NCBI GenBank assembly: GCA_017302795.1
Contig: JAFLCB010000007.1
Coordinates: 124,001-188,000, forward strand
Source: Deltaproteobacteria bacterium
GTDB taxonomy: Bacteria > Bdellovibrionota > Bdellovibrionia > Bdellovibrionales > JAMPXM01
Direction: 5' to 3'
Length of the DNA stretch: 64,000 nt
Shown here: piece by piece, positions 9,160 through 16,687 of the stretch
Layout: the number at the start of each line of letters is the position of its first letter
Position numbering within the stretch: position 1 is the stretch's first letter
Program-made: the position numbers and the translations under genes
The notes under the pieces: generated by a model
The model's database searches: none
What the model saw: the letters and a program-made list of their open reading frames with translations, nothing else
Told to the model about the DNA's origin: nothing

Positions 9160-9540
9160 TTAGGCTAGAGGCTCTTTGTCAGGAGCCTCATCTTTTTTAG
9201 TTGCGCCAGTTACGACTCCATCTAAAAACCGAATGAGAAGCAATTGTAAGTCGAAGTCTTTCTGCACAGGTGTTGGTGATCGGCGAAGAACCGCAACGAC
9301 GATGAAGAGGCAGATCAGGGCCAAGGCAGAAAATGTCGCGACTTCAATTTGAGGCCCGAAAACCAGCTCTTGAATTAAAGCCTGCAGAGCTTGGAATGCT
9401 TGAACACCAGAAAAAACTGTCAGCGTCGAGAATACGATTGCAACAAGCAGTCGCAGTGCCAAGTTCGACAGCTCAGTTCGAATCGGTTTTGCTAATGGGT
9501 TCATTACCGATTGGATAGCTTGTGCCAACAAATTATTCAT
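9160..9540 (-). CDS. small membrane protein (YqjE/holin-like), last gene of stress operon
   Basis: 126 aa with two hydrophobic segments (ALRLLVAIVFSTLTVFSGV, and FSALALICLFIVVAVL) separated by a short amphipathic stretch, plus a charged C-terminus (TKKDEAPDKEPLA). Size and topology recall the YqjE/phage-holin-3-like proteins that accompany DUF883 proteins in enterobacteria, but the sequence match is weak. The ATG at 9540 has AAGGAG at ideal spacing. It follows the DUF883 gene by 52 bp and probably shares its transcript. Confidence 0.6.
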   Translation of the reverse strand: MNNLLAQAIQSVMNPLAKPIRTELSNLALRLLVAIVFSTLTVFSGVQAFQALQALIQELVFGPQIEVATFSALALICLFIVVAVLRRSPTPVQKDFDLQLLLIRFLDGVVTGATKKDEAPDKEPLA

Positions 9541-9592
9541 GGTGGCTCCTTAAAGAAAGTGGAGCTACTTTTGAACAGTAGCTCCGAGGTGA

Positions 9593-9877
9593 TTAGTTGC
9601 GGCTTCGTCGCATTGCCATTGTCAAAAGACTTCCAGCAAAAACGCCGGCGATCGCTGCAGCAGCGATCACTTTACCTGGATTTTCACGAACGTATTCACG
9701 GCTAGATTTAGCGTACTCTGAAGTTGAAGCCGCGATGTCGGCTGCCATTGCGCCGATTTTTTCGCCGGCACTGTGGGTCAGTTGTTCAAGATGGTCCTCT
9801 GGATTTGCGACTTTGCTTTTAAAGTCTCTTGCTTGACCGTTAGCTTTGTTTGAGATTTCGCTTGGGGAAATTGCCAT
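9593..9877 (-). CDS. DUF883 family (ElaB/YqjD-like) membrane-anchored stress protein
   Basis: 94 aa. A soluble helical N-terminal half is followed by the conserved segment SREYVRENPGKVIAAAAIAG and a C-terminal single TM ending MAMRRSRN. This is the diagnostic layout of ElaB/YqjD/YgaM, C-tail-anchored inner-membrane proteins induced in stationary phase or stress; the E. coli versions associate with ribosomes. The start has AAGGAG 8 nt upstream. It lies between the CsbD and YqjE-like genes in one minus-strand operon. Confidence 0.88.
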   Translation of the reverse strand: MAISPSEISNKANGQARDFKSKVANPEDHLEQLTHSAGEKIGAMAADIAASTSEYAKSSREYVRENPGKVIAAAAIAGVFAGSLLTMAMRRSRN

Positions 9878-9914
9878 TGTGTTCTCCTTTTTGCGTTTTC
9901 ACGCTGGTTTAAAA

Positions 9915-10184
9915 CTAGATGCCTTTTATTGTTGTCCGAGCGGCGTCGACTGCTTTATCTCTTTGGTTCGCAGCACCATCAGCATATTTCTTGAAAACGG
10001 CTGAAACCTTATCTTCATAGTTTTCTTTTGCGTCGCCGTACCGTTGACGAACAAGACCGCTGATGGATTTCAAGTCACCTTTTGTCTTTTCCAATTCATC
10101 ATCGGTCAGCTTGCCCCACGTTTTTTGGAGATCGCCCTTAATTTCAAGCCATTTGCCTTTGATTGTATCCTCATTAATATTCAC
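9915..10184 (-). CDS. CsbD family stress-response protein
   Basis: 89 aa, highly charged. It carries the CsbD core IKGKWLEIKGDLQKTWGKLTDDE near the N-terminus and a second amphipathic half (YGDAKENYEDKVSAVFKKYA). CsbD proteins are abundant cytoplasmic proteins of general stress or sigma-B-like regulons with unknown mechanism. The start codon is GTG at 10184 with GAGGAAA just upstream. Second gene of the operon that begins at 10428. Confidence 0.9.
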   Translation of the reverse strand: MNINEDTIKGKWLEIKGDLQKTWGKLTDDELEKTKGDLKSISGLVRQRYGDAKENYEDKVSAVFKKYADGAANQRDKAVDAARTTIKGI

Positions 10185-10245
10185 TGTTTCCTCGTTCGTT
10201 AGTTGTTGGTGAAGCGTATTGTCTGTTGTTTCAAAGATCTCGAGA

Positions 10246-10428
10246 TCATGGTAATCGCGGTGGGCGGCGGCCTGATATCATTGCATAAAGCAACGAGATC
10301 CCACCGATAGCGAGAAAGCCGAACAGGAATAGTTTGGCAATATCCATTGAAGCACCGGCAAAACCAGTTGCGCCCAGCAAGAGCGCAATCAATGCAAGAA
10401 CGAAAAACGTGTAAGCCATTTGAATCAT
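10246..10428 (-). CDS. DUF1328 family small membrane protein (YtjA-like)
   Basis: 60 aa with two TM helices (TFFVLALIALLLGATGFAGA and AKLFLFGFLAIGGISLLYAM) and a basic tail (SGRRPPRLP). The GATGFAGASMDIAKLFL stretch is the DUF1328 signature. The function of this family is unknown, but its members are commonly stress-induced. The ATG at 10428 follows AGGAGAG by 5 nt. First gene of the DUF1328-CsbD-DUF883-YqjE-like operon, downstream of a sigma-54 promoter match. Confidence 0.9.
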   Translation of the reverse strand: MIQMAYTFFVLALIALLLGATGFAGASMDIAKLFLFGFLAIGGISLLYAMISGRRPPRLP

Positions 10429-10514
10429 AAAACTCTCCTATGTAAAAATAATTAAAGGACGTTCGCGTCAAATCTCTGTGGAGTTGTCGCTTGATCCACT
10501 CCGTTGTGATCGCA

Positions 10515-10532
10515 TTGCATTTCAAGAGCCAA
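10515..10532 (-). promoter_or_regulatory. sigma-54 (-24/-12) promoter of the DUF1328-CsbD-DUF883 operon
   Basis: Minus-strand sequence TTGGCTC-TTGAA-ATGCAA with GG-N10-GC spacing. The predicted start is near 10506, a leader of about 78 nt. It lies in the divergent region shared with the sigma-54 activator gene. Dyads GTTC-N4-GAAC (near 10590) and GAAC-N16-GTTC (near 10630) lie between promoter and activator gene and are possible activator sites. Confidence 0.72.
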
Positions 10533-10707
10533 AAAAAATCTAAAAAGGGCGTTTTAGATCCTCGGTGCGAGTCCTGACGACATATTTTACCATGTGGGGT
10601 TCTTTCGAACACAAACACTGGGGAAAGTTTGAACTTTGTGGTACACCGTAGTTCTTCTCCCCAAACTACAAGTAATCGTCTCAATGATCGAGACGGAAAG
10701 TGATGAT

Positions 10708-12180
10708 ATGAAATCAGCTACTGATACTGCTCTTTTCAGATCGAGCGCTACTGTTTCTGATCCTGCCGTTACCAAAGTGATTGTCGTGATCGTGGAAGAT
10801 CAAGATATTCAGGATTTAGTTCGCGCCTACTTTAGACCACGCAATTTCGAAGTTATCAGTTTCAAAACGGCAAGCGAGGCACTTTCCGAGTGTGGAAAGA
10901 GCGGAGTTGAGTGGGACGTTTTGGTATCAGATTTTCTTTTCCATGAAATGACAAGTGTCGAGTTCACACTGAACTTAAAGAAAACCTTGCCGGACCTACC
11001 AATTATTTTCCTGGCACCACCAGAGCTTGCCGAAAAAGCTGTCGAAGTCATTAAACAAGGTGCTTATGATCTCATAGTTAAACCGCTCCAACTGCCTCAA
11101 CTGATGGTAGCTGTCGAGCGAGCCCTTCACCTGACCGGATTAAAAGGGGATTTAACTGAGCTTCGCGAGCGAGTGAAGCTGCCTACTGGAAATCGCAAAG
11201 GCATGATCGGAAAAAGTCCCGCGTTTCTGCAGGCTCTTGATGTCGCAAAGCGCGTGGCATCGAGTACAGCAAATATTTTGATATCTGGTGAAAGCGGAAC
11301 TGGGAAAGAAGTGTTCGCTCGTTTCGTCCACAAAGAAAGTGGCAGAAGCGAAGGACCATTTGTTGCGATCAACTGCTCTGCGATTCCTGAAGGACTGCTT
11401 GAGTCCGAACTCTTTGGACACGCAAAGGGATCATTCACTGGTGCGCAATCGGTAAAGGTTGGACTTTTCGAAGAAGCGCATGACGGCACACTTTTTCTGG
11501 ATGAAATTGGTGATCTCAGTTTACTTTTGCAAGCAAAGCTTTTGCGAGTATTACAGGATAAGACGATTCGTCGTGTGGGCGAAAATCACTTTCGAACGGT
11601 CAATTGTCGAATCATTTCAGCGACCCACAAAGACCTGTCTCGCGAAGTCGCTGACGGTCATTTTCGGGAAGATCTTTTTTTTCGACTCAATGTTATTCCG
11701 CTCAACATTCCGCCGTTGCGCGATCGCCCAGAAGATCTCATTCCTCTGGCCGAATCGTTTCTTCGGAAGTTTGCTTTAGAAAATAATTCGCCCGCCAAAC
11801 AGCTTTCAAAAGAAGCGGCAAAGTTCATTCTTGCTAACACTTGGCGTGGAAATGTTCGCGAGCTAGAAAATTCGATAGAACGCGCAGTGGTATTAAGTGA
11901 TTCGCCAGAAATAGGAATCGATGATGTCATGCCTGTCGTGCCGATGTGGGCAAGCGCTAGGGAAGCGACGATGACAGAAGCCATCGGCCAGAACGGCACG
12001 GGTGAGCATCAGTTTGCTATTCACTACGGCGAAACGCTTCCGACGCTTGATCAAGTTATGCAAAGCTTTATCGAGTTCGCAGTTCAGCGCAACGATGGCG
12101 CTCGGGACAAAACGGCCAAAGAAATTGGTATCGACCGAAAGACACTCTATAAGCGTATGAAGACAGAACTGAAGGTCTAG
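10708..12180 (+). CDS. sigma-54-dependent response regulator (NtrC family activator)
   Basis: About 490 aa. Receiver domain at residues ~20-140 (VIVEDQD acidic pocket, phospho-acceptor Asp in LVSDFLF, Lys in IVKP). AAA+ domain at ~170-400 with Walker A GESGTGKE, the sigma-54 contact loop GSFTGA (GAFTGA variant), Walker B GTLFLDEIG and arginine-finger region FREDLFFRLN. C-terminal Fis-type helix-turn-helix (KTAKEIGIDRKTLYKRM). The switch Thr/Ser of the receiver appears replaced by Ala (IIFLAPPE). It should hydrolyse ATP to open sigma-54 promoters; five candidates flank it. No sensor kinase is adjacent. The start at 10708 has GGAAAG upstream; 10684 is an alternative. Confidence 0.93.
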   Translation: MKSATDTALFRSSATVSDPAVTKVIVVIVEDQDIQDLVRAYFRPRNFEVISFKTASEALSECGKSGVEWDVLVSDFLFHEMTSVEFTLNLKKTLPDLPIIFLAPPELAEKAVEVIKQGAYDLIVKPLQLPQLMVAVERALHLTGLKGDLTELRERVKLPTGNRKGMIGKSPAFLQALDVAKRVASSTANILISGESGTGKEVFARFVHKESGRSEGPFVAINCSAIPEGLLESELFGHAKGSFTGAQSVKVGLFEEAHDGTLFLDEIGDLSLLLQAKLLRVLQDKTIRRVGENHFRTVNCRIISATHKDLSREVADGHFREDLFFRLNVIPLNIPPLRDRPEDLIPLAESFLRKFALENNSPAKQLSKEAAKFILANTWRGNVRELENSIERAVVLSDSPEIGIDDVMPVVPMWASAREATMTEAIGQNGTGEHQFAIHYGETLPTLDQVMQSFIEFAVQRNDGARDKTAKEIGIDRKTLYKRMKTELKV

Positions 12181-12659
12181 GCCAGGGTGCTTTTTAGTTT
12201 CCAAATAATTTTCTGATGCTGCTCAATTCTTTTGGTGAGCAAATCAGCTGTTGGGAAATCATTTGCGCGAACCGCCTTTGGTAGAAGATCACTTGCCGTT
12301 GTGATGATCGCCTCTTGTCCCTTAATTAAAAGGTAGAGCATCTGTTCGGCTTCTGGGACCCCAAGAACTTCTTTGAAAGATGCTAGCTCCGTAAATTCCG
12401 CGAACGTCGCAGGAGCTGGTTCGCCAAGCGCACGAATGCGTTCAGCAATTACATCCACCGCTTTCGCGAGTTCCTTGTATTGTTCCTCGAACATTTCATG
12501 CAGCGGCTGAAACATTGGTCCCGTGACATTCCAGTGAAAATTGCTGGTGCGCAAATAGAGAGTATAAGTATCCGCTAGCAGACCTGCGAGATCTTTGGCG
12601 ATCATCTTTCGGTCGCCGTTCGAGATTTCCAGCTTTGATTTTACTACTTGATCTAGCAC
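12177..12659 (-). CDS. dps: Dps family DNA-binding ferritin-like protein
   Basis: 160 aa. The ferroxidase-site helix is clear (SNFHWNVTGPMFQPLHEMFE, then EEQYKELAKAVDVIAERIRA, with LG following). This is the full Dps four-helix unit, which assembles into a dodecamer, oxidises Fe(II) with peroxide and protects DNA during starvation or oxidative stress. The GTG at 12659 has AAGGAG 6 nt upstream. Its end overlaps the end of the activator gene by 4 nt. A sigma-54 promoter match lies about 37-52 bp upstream, joining it to the local regulon. Confidence 0.93.
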   Translation of the reverse strand: MLDQVVKSKLEISNGDRKMIAKDLAGLLADTYTLYLRTSNFHWNVTGPMFQPLHEMFEEQYKELAKAVDVIAERIRALGEPAPATFAEFTELASFKEVLGVPEAEQMLYLLIKGQEAIITTASDLLPKAVRANDFPTADLLTKRIEQHQKIIWKLKSTLA

Positions 12660-12695
12660 CTAGTTCTCCTTTTGCTCGGATGTTTCCTCTCCCTC

Positions 12696-12711
12696 TGCAA
12701 CGACGATGCCC
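12696..12711 (-). promoter_or_regulatory. sigma-54 (-24/-12) promoter of dps
   Basis: Minus-strand GGGCAT-CGTCG-TTGCA with GG-N10-GC spacing. The predicted start is near 12685, giving a 26-nt leader that contains the AAGGAG ribosome site. Confidence 0.7.
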
Positions 12712-12853
12712 CGGTGTATCAAGCATGCTGGAACTAACAACACGTTTCGAATTCTTTATGGGTATTTTCCGACCGTTCGAGGCGAAATTGAACAGGATAT
12801 CAGATTTTCATGTCCCAGTTTTATTTCAATTCGAGCTGAGGCGCGTTCGTTGG

Positions 12854-12869
12854 TGGCGAGATCGTTGCA
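12854..12869 (+). promoter_or_regulatory. sigma-54 (-24/-12) promoter of the OmpA-like lipoprotein gene
   Basis: TGGCGA-GATCG-TTGCA with GG-N10-GC spacing. The predicted start is near 12880, about 20 nt before the ATG at 12900, with AAAGAGGTG as ribosome site. Confidence 0.7.
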
Positions 12870-12899
12870 AACTCACGGCTTAAGAAAGAGGTGAAATCA

Positions 12900-13463
12900 A
12901 TGATGAGAATCAGCTTACAGACGTATTTGTCGATTCCTGTTCTTACAATGCTCGCTAGCTGTGCATCGGGTGAACATCGGGCCGGAACGGCTCAAGGCAA
13001 TTCGAACCCTGTCGCGCAAGTGGTCGCACAAGATTCAGAAGTGCAAGATTTTGTTGAAATCGAGTTTGGCCTAGGAAGCGCGGCATTGTCGGACGCGGCC
13101 AAAGCTTCATTAAACAAAGTGGTCAGCCAAGCGAAACTTGCTGGCAAGGTTGATGAAGTGATCGTGCTTTCTTGGTCAGATCTCGAATATCCATCTAAGA
13201 ACGCGACGACTCTTCCGCGCGACCAACGAAATTTGGCTGGCGAAAGAAATCGAGTAATCAAGTCCTACCTTCAGTCGGCCCGAGATGTGGACGTCGATAC
13301 CTACAACATGGCCGAAAAGCCAAACGCACTATCAAAGTGGTTTGATACAAGTGACAATCAGTTGAAACGCGCATTTTTGAAAGCGGGACTTCCTACGACC
13401 CAGGACTCTCCGAAGTTTGATGGTAAGGCTTCGCGGTCGGTGATTCTCGTCAAAATAGAATAG
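12900..13463 (+). CDS. lipoprotein with OmpA-like domain
   Basis: 187 aa. The signal peptide ends in the lipobox LASC (residues ~17-20). The mature part has an OmpA C-terminal-like fold: a first strand VEIEFGLGSAALSDAAKASL, then a VDEVIVLSWSDLE strand and the helix RNLAGERNRVIKSYL, which matches the NxxLSxxRAxxVxxYL pattern of OmpA/Pal in degenerate form. It is probably an outer-membrane-tethered periplasmic protein; peptidoglycan binding is uncertain because the usual D...R pair is not obvious. The ATG at 12900 is preferred over the GTG at 12891, which is part of the ribosome site. It has its own sigma-54 promoter and a strong terminator. Confidence 0.72.
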   Translation: MMRISLQTYLSIPVLTMLASCASGEHRAGTAQGNSNPVAQVVAQDSEVQDFVEIEFGLGSAALSDAAKASLNKVVSQAKLAGKVDEVIVLSWSDLEYPSKNATTLPRDQRNLAGERNRVIKSYLQSARDVDVDTYNMAEKPNALSKWFDTSDNQLKRAFLKAGLPTTQDSPKFDGKASRSVILVKIE

Positions 13464-13513
13464 TTTTTGATTGAATAGTATTTGATAAAGGCACCCCGTC
13501 AGGGGCACTTTTC

Positions 13514-13556
13514 AAAAGGCCAAAGCAAAACGGATTAGCTTTGGCCTTTTGTTTTT
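13514..13556 (+). terminator. rho-independent terminator
   Basis: Long perfect stem AAAAGGCCAAAGC / GCTTTGGCCTTTT with an 11-nt loop followed by GTTTTT. It lies 50 bp after the OmpA-like lipoprotein gene. A smaller CCCC-GTCA-GGGG hairpin precedes it near 13493. Confidence 0.9.
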
Positions 13557-13655
13557 CCCAGCTCTTGGTCCTATTGTAATGTCTCAACTTGATACCAGAT
13601 TTAGCTTTTTTAGCGTCATGCGCTGAAACTGCCGACAAGCTTCTGAGGCAGTCTT

Positions 13656-15641
13656 TTGATTAACAAGCTCGACGAAATCATTCGCAAAGTTGCCATTAGG
13701 CTTGCGGCTAATAATCGCAACGTCAGGCCGGGCTTCAGTCCCACCACTGCCGCCATCGGTTTGCCAGCGGTTTTGGCGTTTTTCATGCTTTTAATTTCCG
13801 TGGTTCCCCAGTTCGTGCGCGAAGCAAGTCACGTTAATTCGCGACCGTTCGAACAAAATATTCACGCTGAAGACTGGTACGTCTCCTACGAGGATCGGGA
13901 AGAATCGCTTTGGAAAAACAAAATCGTTCGCGACATGTATGCGCACTCGCAAGAGCTCGACCGCAGACCAGGTGAGGTATATTGGATCGGAATACAAATT
14001 CCGGCCGCTTACGCCGAGAAGGCAAGACGTGCAGGAGCAGACCACCTGTTTGTCGGTTACCTTATAGGCGAGTCCGAGATTTACATCGATTCAAAGCTCG
14101 TGAAGAGTGGTCCTGGCAATGGGTACCGACGCGCGACGGTCGTTGTTGTGCCGGAAAAATCCTTTCAAGATCCATCCGGCTTTCGTGTCGCCATCCGCAT
14201 TCGGAACGATGCGCGAGAAATGTATCCCGACACACTTTTCTATACGGGCCTTGCGACTTCGGCGCAGGTTGAAACCCACGTTCGCTGGCAAGAGTTCAGG
14301 TCGATGATTTCAAATTCAATCGCTTTTGGACTAAATCTCGCGCTTGGCTTTTTCTTTTTTGCACTTTGGCTTTGCGGTGTCAAAAAACAGGAGCTTTCAG
14401 CGTTTGCTGCCTTCGGACTGATGAACGCAGTTACTCAATCTCTGACGATGCCCATGATTCTTGACTATCTTGGCCCGATGTCCTCGTACCGATTGAACTT
14501 CATCATCAAAGTTTACGAAGTACTCTTTGTCCTTTGGTTAGGCGCTTCGCTTGCTCGGATCCGGCCGCCCTGGGTACTTCGGTTGCTAACCGCTGGTTTG
14601 GTGCTCCCCTGGTTGATTTTCGAAACGAACTGGAGCCCGAACGAGATTTTTCACGGGACCTACTTCATGTCGATGTGGGTGTGCCCTTATGTATATTTCG
14701 TCGCAGCGTTTTTGTGTCTTGCGCAGGCGCGCCTCGTGTCGACAAGTCACATGCGTGATCTAGTTGATCCAGCTCGCCTGTTAAAGCTTCATTTCTCATG
14801 GATGGCGTTGGTCTTGATGGGCGCGGTTCAAATTTATGGAGTTCAAAATTATTTTGATGCTCGAATTTTGAATGCAGTGCTGCTAATGGGATTGGCGGCC
14901 GCTGTCGTACACGACTATCGACGGCAGGAACTTTTTGTTCGCCGTGCGCCACTTTCCAAATACCATCAGCTTGCGGTTCTTCCAGAGCGAGTTCCGTGTG
15001 TATTGGCGACAATTGATCTAAAGCGAAGCGAATCGCTTTATCGCCTTGGGTCTGCGCAAGGAGTTGGCGGCGCTTATGTCGTGGACATTATCTCGCAATT
15101 TTATCGATTGATCACAGAAAGTGGGGGGGAAGTCATTCAAACCGAGGGAGACTCCATTACATTTTTCTTTGACCAAGCAGAGGCCAAAGGGTCAGATGTC
15201 TCGGCGATGCTTAAAGCTCTAATTTCCATTCGTGGACTTGATCAAAAGCTTCGTGATCATCTTTCAACTCAAAGTGAATCGGGTCATCTTCCTAAGGACA
15301 TTCGTCTGCGCGCCGCCTTAGACGTTGGAGCGATTCGACCGGTATGGCAGCGGTTTGAGGGGCGCGATGTGCCCAGCTGGGAACAGGCCGCCGAATCAAA
15401 CGTTTTCGTGGATGTCGCTCGGTTATTAGAAGCAGAAGCAAAGGTCGGTGATAAAGCAGAGTCATCGTTGATTTTCAAAGGCGAGCGAGCAGAAGAAATT
15501 TCAGCTCAGATGGAGAAACGCTTCCCCGGAGTGCGGTACGCATCGTTTGCAGCCGTTGAAATCAAGCATGGCAGAAAACTTGATGTTACCATTTCGTCTT
15601 TGAATGGTTTTGGCTTTCAAATCGCATCCGAGGCAAGTTAG
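13656..15641 (+). CDS. membrane signalling protein with class III cyclase-like domain
   Basis: 661 aa from a TTG start with GAGG 9 nt upstream. Layout: a TM segment at ~30-50, a periplasmic beta-rich domain to ~210, about seven TM helices at ~215-420 (7TMR-DISM-like), then a C-terminal adenylate/guanylate cyclase fold (~440-640). The second metal aspartate is in the conserved QTEGDSITFFF strand and the first may be in LATIDLKRSE. The GxxVNxAARLE segment is degenerate (VFVDVARLLEAEA), so catalytic activity is uncertain and the domain may only bind nucleotide. It directly precedes azlC with no gap, forming an operon. Confidence 0.8.
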   Translation: MINKLDEIIRKVAIRLAANNRNVRPGFSPTTAAIGLPAVLAFFMLLISVVPQFVREASHVNSRPFEQNIHAEDWYVSYEDREESLWKNKIVRDMYAHSQELDRRPGEVYWIGIQIPAAYAEKARRAGADHLFVGYLIGESEIYIDSKLVKSGPGNGYRRATVVVVPEKSFQDPSGFRVAIRIRNDAREMYPDTLFYTGLATSAQVETHVRWQEFRSMISNSIAFGLNLALGFFFFALWLCGVKKQELSAFAAFGLMNAVTQSLTMPMILDYLGPMSSYRLNFIIKVYEVLFVLWLGASLARIRPPWVLRLLTAGLVLPWLIFETNWSPNEIFHGTYFMSMWVCPYVYFVAAFLCLAQARLVSTSHMRDLVDPARLLKLHFSWMALVLMGAVQIYGVQNYFDARILNAVLLMGLAAAVVHDYRRQELFVRRAPLSKYHQLAVLPERVPCVLATIDLKRSESLYRLGSAQGVGGAYVVDIISQFYRLITESGGEVIQTEGDSITFFFDQAEAKGSDVSAMLKALISIRGLDQKLRDHLSTQSESGHLPKDIRLRAALDVGAIRPVWQRFEGRDVPSWEQAAESNVFVDVARLLEAEAKVGDKAESSLIFKGERAEEISAQMEKRFPGVRYASFAAVEIKHGRKLDVTISSLNGFGFQIASEAS

Positions 15642-16340
15642 ATGAAGAAAAATTTCTTTCGCTTTGGCTTTATCAAAATATTGCCAATTATGTCGGGCGT
15701 TGTTCCGTTCGGGGCGGTCGTCGGGTCTGCGGCATCTGAGGCTGGTCTCTCGGTCACCCAGACCATGCTGTTCAATGTATTCGTATTCGCCGGTGCCTCA
15801 CAATTAGCCGCTATTGATTTAATGACAAAGGGCGGGACGATTGTGGTTGTCGTCCTCACAGGACTCGTCATCAATCTTCGGTTTCTTCTCTATAGCGCGG
15901 CGATCTCTCCGGTTTTAAGCGGTGCAAGCTTTTGGGCAAAGCTTTCTGGCGCTTATTTTTTGACCGATCAAAGTTATGCGGTGATGACGGCTCACGAAAT
16001 GCATTTCAAGAAAACTGCCGATGCAGTCCAGTTCTACTTTGGTTCGTGCGTCTGTATGGCGATTACCTGGCACCTCGCTGTTCTTGCTGGAGCATTGTTC
16101 GGAAACTTTGCTCCACAAGACTGGGCTTTGGATTACGCCGTACCACTTAGTTTCATAGTATTAGTGATTCCTACTCTTAAAAATCGAAAGTATATTTTAG
16201 TCGCCATTTCTTCAGCGGTCAGCGGAATACTGTTGTACCGACTGCCACTAAATTTGGGTCTCATCGCATCCGCAATAGTCGCGATCAGCCTAGCGGTTCT
16301 CTTAACTAGAAAGTCAGCAGTTGCGCGGGTGAGCGAATGA
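15642..16340 (+). CDS. azlC: AzlC family branched-chain amino acid exporter, large subunit
   Basis: 232 aa, highly hydrophobic. The AzlC landmarks are FGAVVGSAASEAGLSVTQTM, VFAGASQLAAIDLM, INLRFLLYSAAISP and YFLTDQSYAVM. The protein is the large inner-membrane subunit that, with AzlD, exports branched-chain amino acids or analogues such as azaleucine. The ATG begins one base after the stop of the cyclase-like gene, and its own stop overlaps the azlD start (ATGA). Confidence 0.92.
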   Translation: MKKNFFRFGFIKILPIMSGVVPFGAVVGSAASEAGLSVTQTMLFNVFVFAGASQLAAIDLMTKGGTIVVVVLTGLVINLRFLLYSAAISPVLSGASFWAKLSGAYFLTDQSYAVMTAHEMHFKKTADAVQFYFGSCVCMAITWHLAVLAGALFGNFAPQDWALDYAVPLSFIVLVIPTLKNRKYILVAISSAVSGILLYRLPLNLGLIASAIVAISLAVLLTRKSAVARVSE

Positions 16341-16669
16341 TCGAACCCGCGTATTTTTGGACCGTAGTTGCCCTTTTGGCCTTAGGCACGCTCGCCATTC
16401 GGGGGTCGATCATTGCGATTTCTAGCGCTGGGAAGTTCGTCATTAGTGATCGCATGCGGGAGCTTTTCTCATTCATACCGGCGGCAATAATTCCGGCAAT
16501 TGTGGCACCGATGGTGTTTTTCCATAGCGGTAAGGTAGAATGGCTAGGACATCGTGAGCGCCTTTGGGTTCTTTTGCTTGCCATATTTGTCTGCTATTTC
16601 ACTCGCCACATGGTTGCCACGGTTGGTTTTGGACTTTTTGCGCTCTACCTTGTTACTCAAATTGGTTAA
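16337..16669 (+). CDS. azlD: AzlD family branched-chain amino acid exporter, small subunit
   Basis: 110 aa with three or four TM helices. The family pattern is visible in ALGTLAIRGSIIA, LFSFIPAAIIPAIVAPMVF and FVCYFTRHMVATVGFGLFAL. It overlaps azlC by 4 nt, indicating translational coupling of the two subunits. Confidence 0.9.
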   Translation: MIEPAYFWTVVALLALGTLAIRGSIIAISSAGKFVISDRMRELFSFIPAAIIPAIVAPMVFFHSGKVEWLGHRERLWVLLLAIFVCYFTRHMVATVGFGLFALYLVTQIG

Positions 16670-16687
16670 AAGGAATTGAGTCGATCT

